From: Robiginitomaculum sp.
Lineage (GTDB): Bacteria; Pseudomonadota; Alphaproteobacteria; Caulobacterales; Maricaulaceae
DNA: 7,040 nucleotides
Direction of reading: 5' to 3'
Assembly: GCA_026982235.1 (NCBI GenBank)
Contig: JALSHM010000004.1
Coordinates: 1 to 7,040 of the forward strand
Shown: piece by piece, positions 6,476-7,040 of the stretch
Layout of the letters: every line of letters begins with the position of its first letter
Numbering within the stretch: position 1 is the stretch's first letter
Translations under genes and position numbers: made by a program
Notes under the pieces: model-generated
Told to the model about the DNA's origin: nothing
Seen by the model: the letters and a program-made list of their open reading frames with translations, nothing else
Database searches by the model: none

Positions 6476-6571
6476 ATAATAAGGTCGCGCTTTATTGCGC
6501 TTCGGGAGAGTGGCGGTTTTTTACCACAGAATCGCTAAACAGGTTGATTATAATAAAACGCGGGGATTTTC
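6476..6571 (+). promoter_or_regulatory. Leader and promoter region of the receptor gene
   Basis: This is the stretch between the palindrome and the receptor start, in the right-hand part of the 315-bp gene-free region. It holds a small hairpin GCGC-TTTATT-GCGC (6487-6500), a second inverted pair GTGG/CCAC (6510-6513 and 6524-6527) around a T-run, a TATAAT at 6549-6554 and a purine-rich ribosome site GGGGA (6562-6566). The TATAAT lies so close to the start that, if used, the leader would be very short. No clear -35 hexamer, ECF promoter or Fur box was recognised. Confidence 0.35.
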
Positions 6572-7040
6572 ATGCACAATATATCAAACAAAAAAACCAA
6601 ATCAAAATTACTCACAAGCACACTAATGATTACGGCCATGCTACTCGCAGTGCCAGTGCAGGCGCAAGCGGCGAGTACGGACATTGCGATTAAGGCGCAG
6701 CCCATGGAAACGGCGCTGAACAAGCTTGCACAGGCATATGACAAACAGATTATTGTTTATTCTGCTGATGCTAAGGATATGACTGTCCAAACAATTGAGG
6801 GTACTTTCACCGAAGAAGAAGCCCTCAATATAATTTTGAAAAATTCTGGTTTGGTCTATAAATATGTGAACGAGCGGACCATCGCTGTCGGTTCAGCAGA
6901 GCGCCTCGCTGTCAAGACGGAGCAGAAAAACGCTGTGAATACACAACAAGCGGAGGTGCCCCCCTTTCGCATGGCGCAATTGGATAAGGAAACTCCTCGG
7001 GCTTTAGAAACGAATGCTGCGCCTGATAACGATAGTCCCG
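6572..7040 (+). CDS. TonB-dependent transducer (FecA-like receptor), N-terminal part
   Basis: The first 156 residues of an open frame that runs off the window. A basic N-terminus (KKTKSK) and hydrophobic stretch (about 13-29) ending VPVQAQA-AS form a Sec signal peptide with probable cleavage after residue 33. An STN domain follows (about 37-106): TDIAIKAQPMETALNKLAQAYDKQIIVYSAD, then TVQTIEGTFTEEEALNIILKNSGLVYKYVNERTIAV. Such a domain in front of the plug marks receptors that signal to a FecR-type protein. Residues 107-156 look like a flexible linker before the plug, which is not in view. Secretins also carry STN domains, but the divergent sigma/FecR pair makes an outer-membrane receptor far more likely. 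The ATG is preceded by GGGGA at 5 nt. The transported ligand (siderophore, haem, sugar or other) is unknown. Confidence 0.85.
   Translation, partial: MHNISNKKTKSKLLTSTLMITAMLLAVPVQAQAASTDIAIKAQPMETALNKLAQAYDKQIIVYSADAKDMTVQTIEGTFTEEEALNIILKNSGLVYKYVNERTIAVGSAERLAVKTEQKNAVNTQQAEVPPFRMAQLDKETPRALETNAAPDNDSP

Noticed and set aside
6545..6560. Possible Fur-type operator over the receptor -10 region
   Set aside because: The segment is merely AT-rich and does not show the paired 7-1-7 GATAAT-like symmetry needed to call a Fur box.
6535..6744. Minus-strand 69-codon frame over the receptor start
   Set aside because: It is antisense to the signal peptide and STN domain. Its hydrophobicity mirrors the Ala-rich signal sequence on the other strand.

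Overview
The window looks like chromosomal DNA from a Gram-negative bacterium, most likely an alphaproteobacterium of moderate GC (roughly half G+C by eye). The reasons are a FecI/FecR surface-signalling pair beside a TonB-dependent transducer, a QmcA/NfeD membrane pair, a YqgE/AlgH protein and a CopA-type copper pump. The lineage is inferred from gene content only. Both ends cut through genes: the copper ATPase has lost its N-terminal half on the left, and the outer-membrane receptor is cut after its signalling domain on the right.

Left block (1-2993). The C-terminal half of a Cu(I) P-type ATPase reads rightward and converges on a leftward group: a Prx5-like peroxiredoxin, then the stomatin/SPFH protein QmcA, then its small membrane partner of the NfeD family. 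QmcA and NfeD are 8 bp apart, and the NfeD ribosome site overlaps the QmcA stop codon. A short stem-loop lies between the converging ATPase and NfeD genes.

Middle block (2994-4570). A YqgE/AlgH-family gene reads rightward, divergent from the peroxiredoxin across 128 bp that hold back-to-back TATAAT boxes. It ends in a 4-bp tail-to-tail overlap with a leftward family-2 glycosyltransferase. That glycosyltransferase most plausibly starts at a GTG codon.

Right block (4571-7040). This is a cell-surface signalling module. An ECF sigma factor (FecI type, probable TTG start) and its FecR-type membrane regulator are 3 bp apart and read leftward. Divergently, a receptor begins with a signal peptide and an STN domain. 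The expected logic is that the receptor binds a ligand outside, its STN domain contacts the periplasmic part of FecR, and FecR releases or activates the sigma factor to transcribe the receptor gene. The ligand cannot be read from this window.

The most unusual DNA is the 315-bp gene-free region between the sigma factor and the receptor. It contains a perfect 18-bp tandem duplication lying directly against a 139-bp imperfect palindrome flanked by TA on both sides. That architecture suggests a small non-autonomous mobile element (MITE) inserted in the control region of the signalling module. The remaining genes look like ordinary housekeeping or accessory genes.
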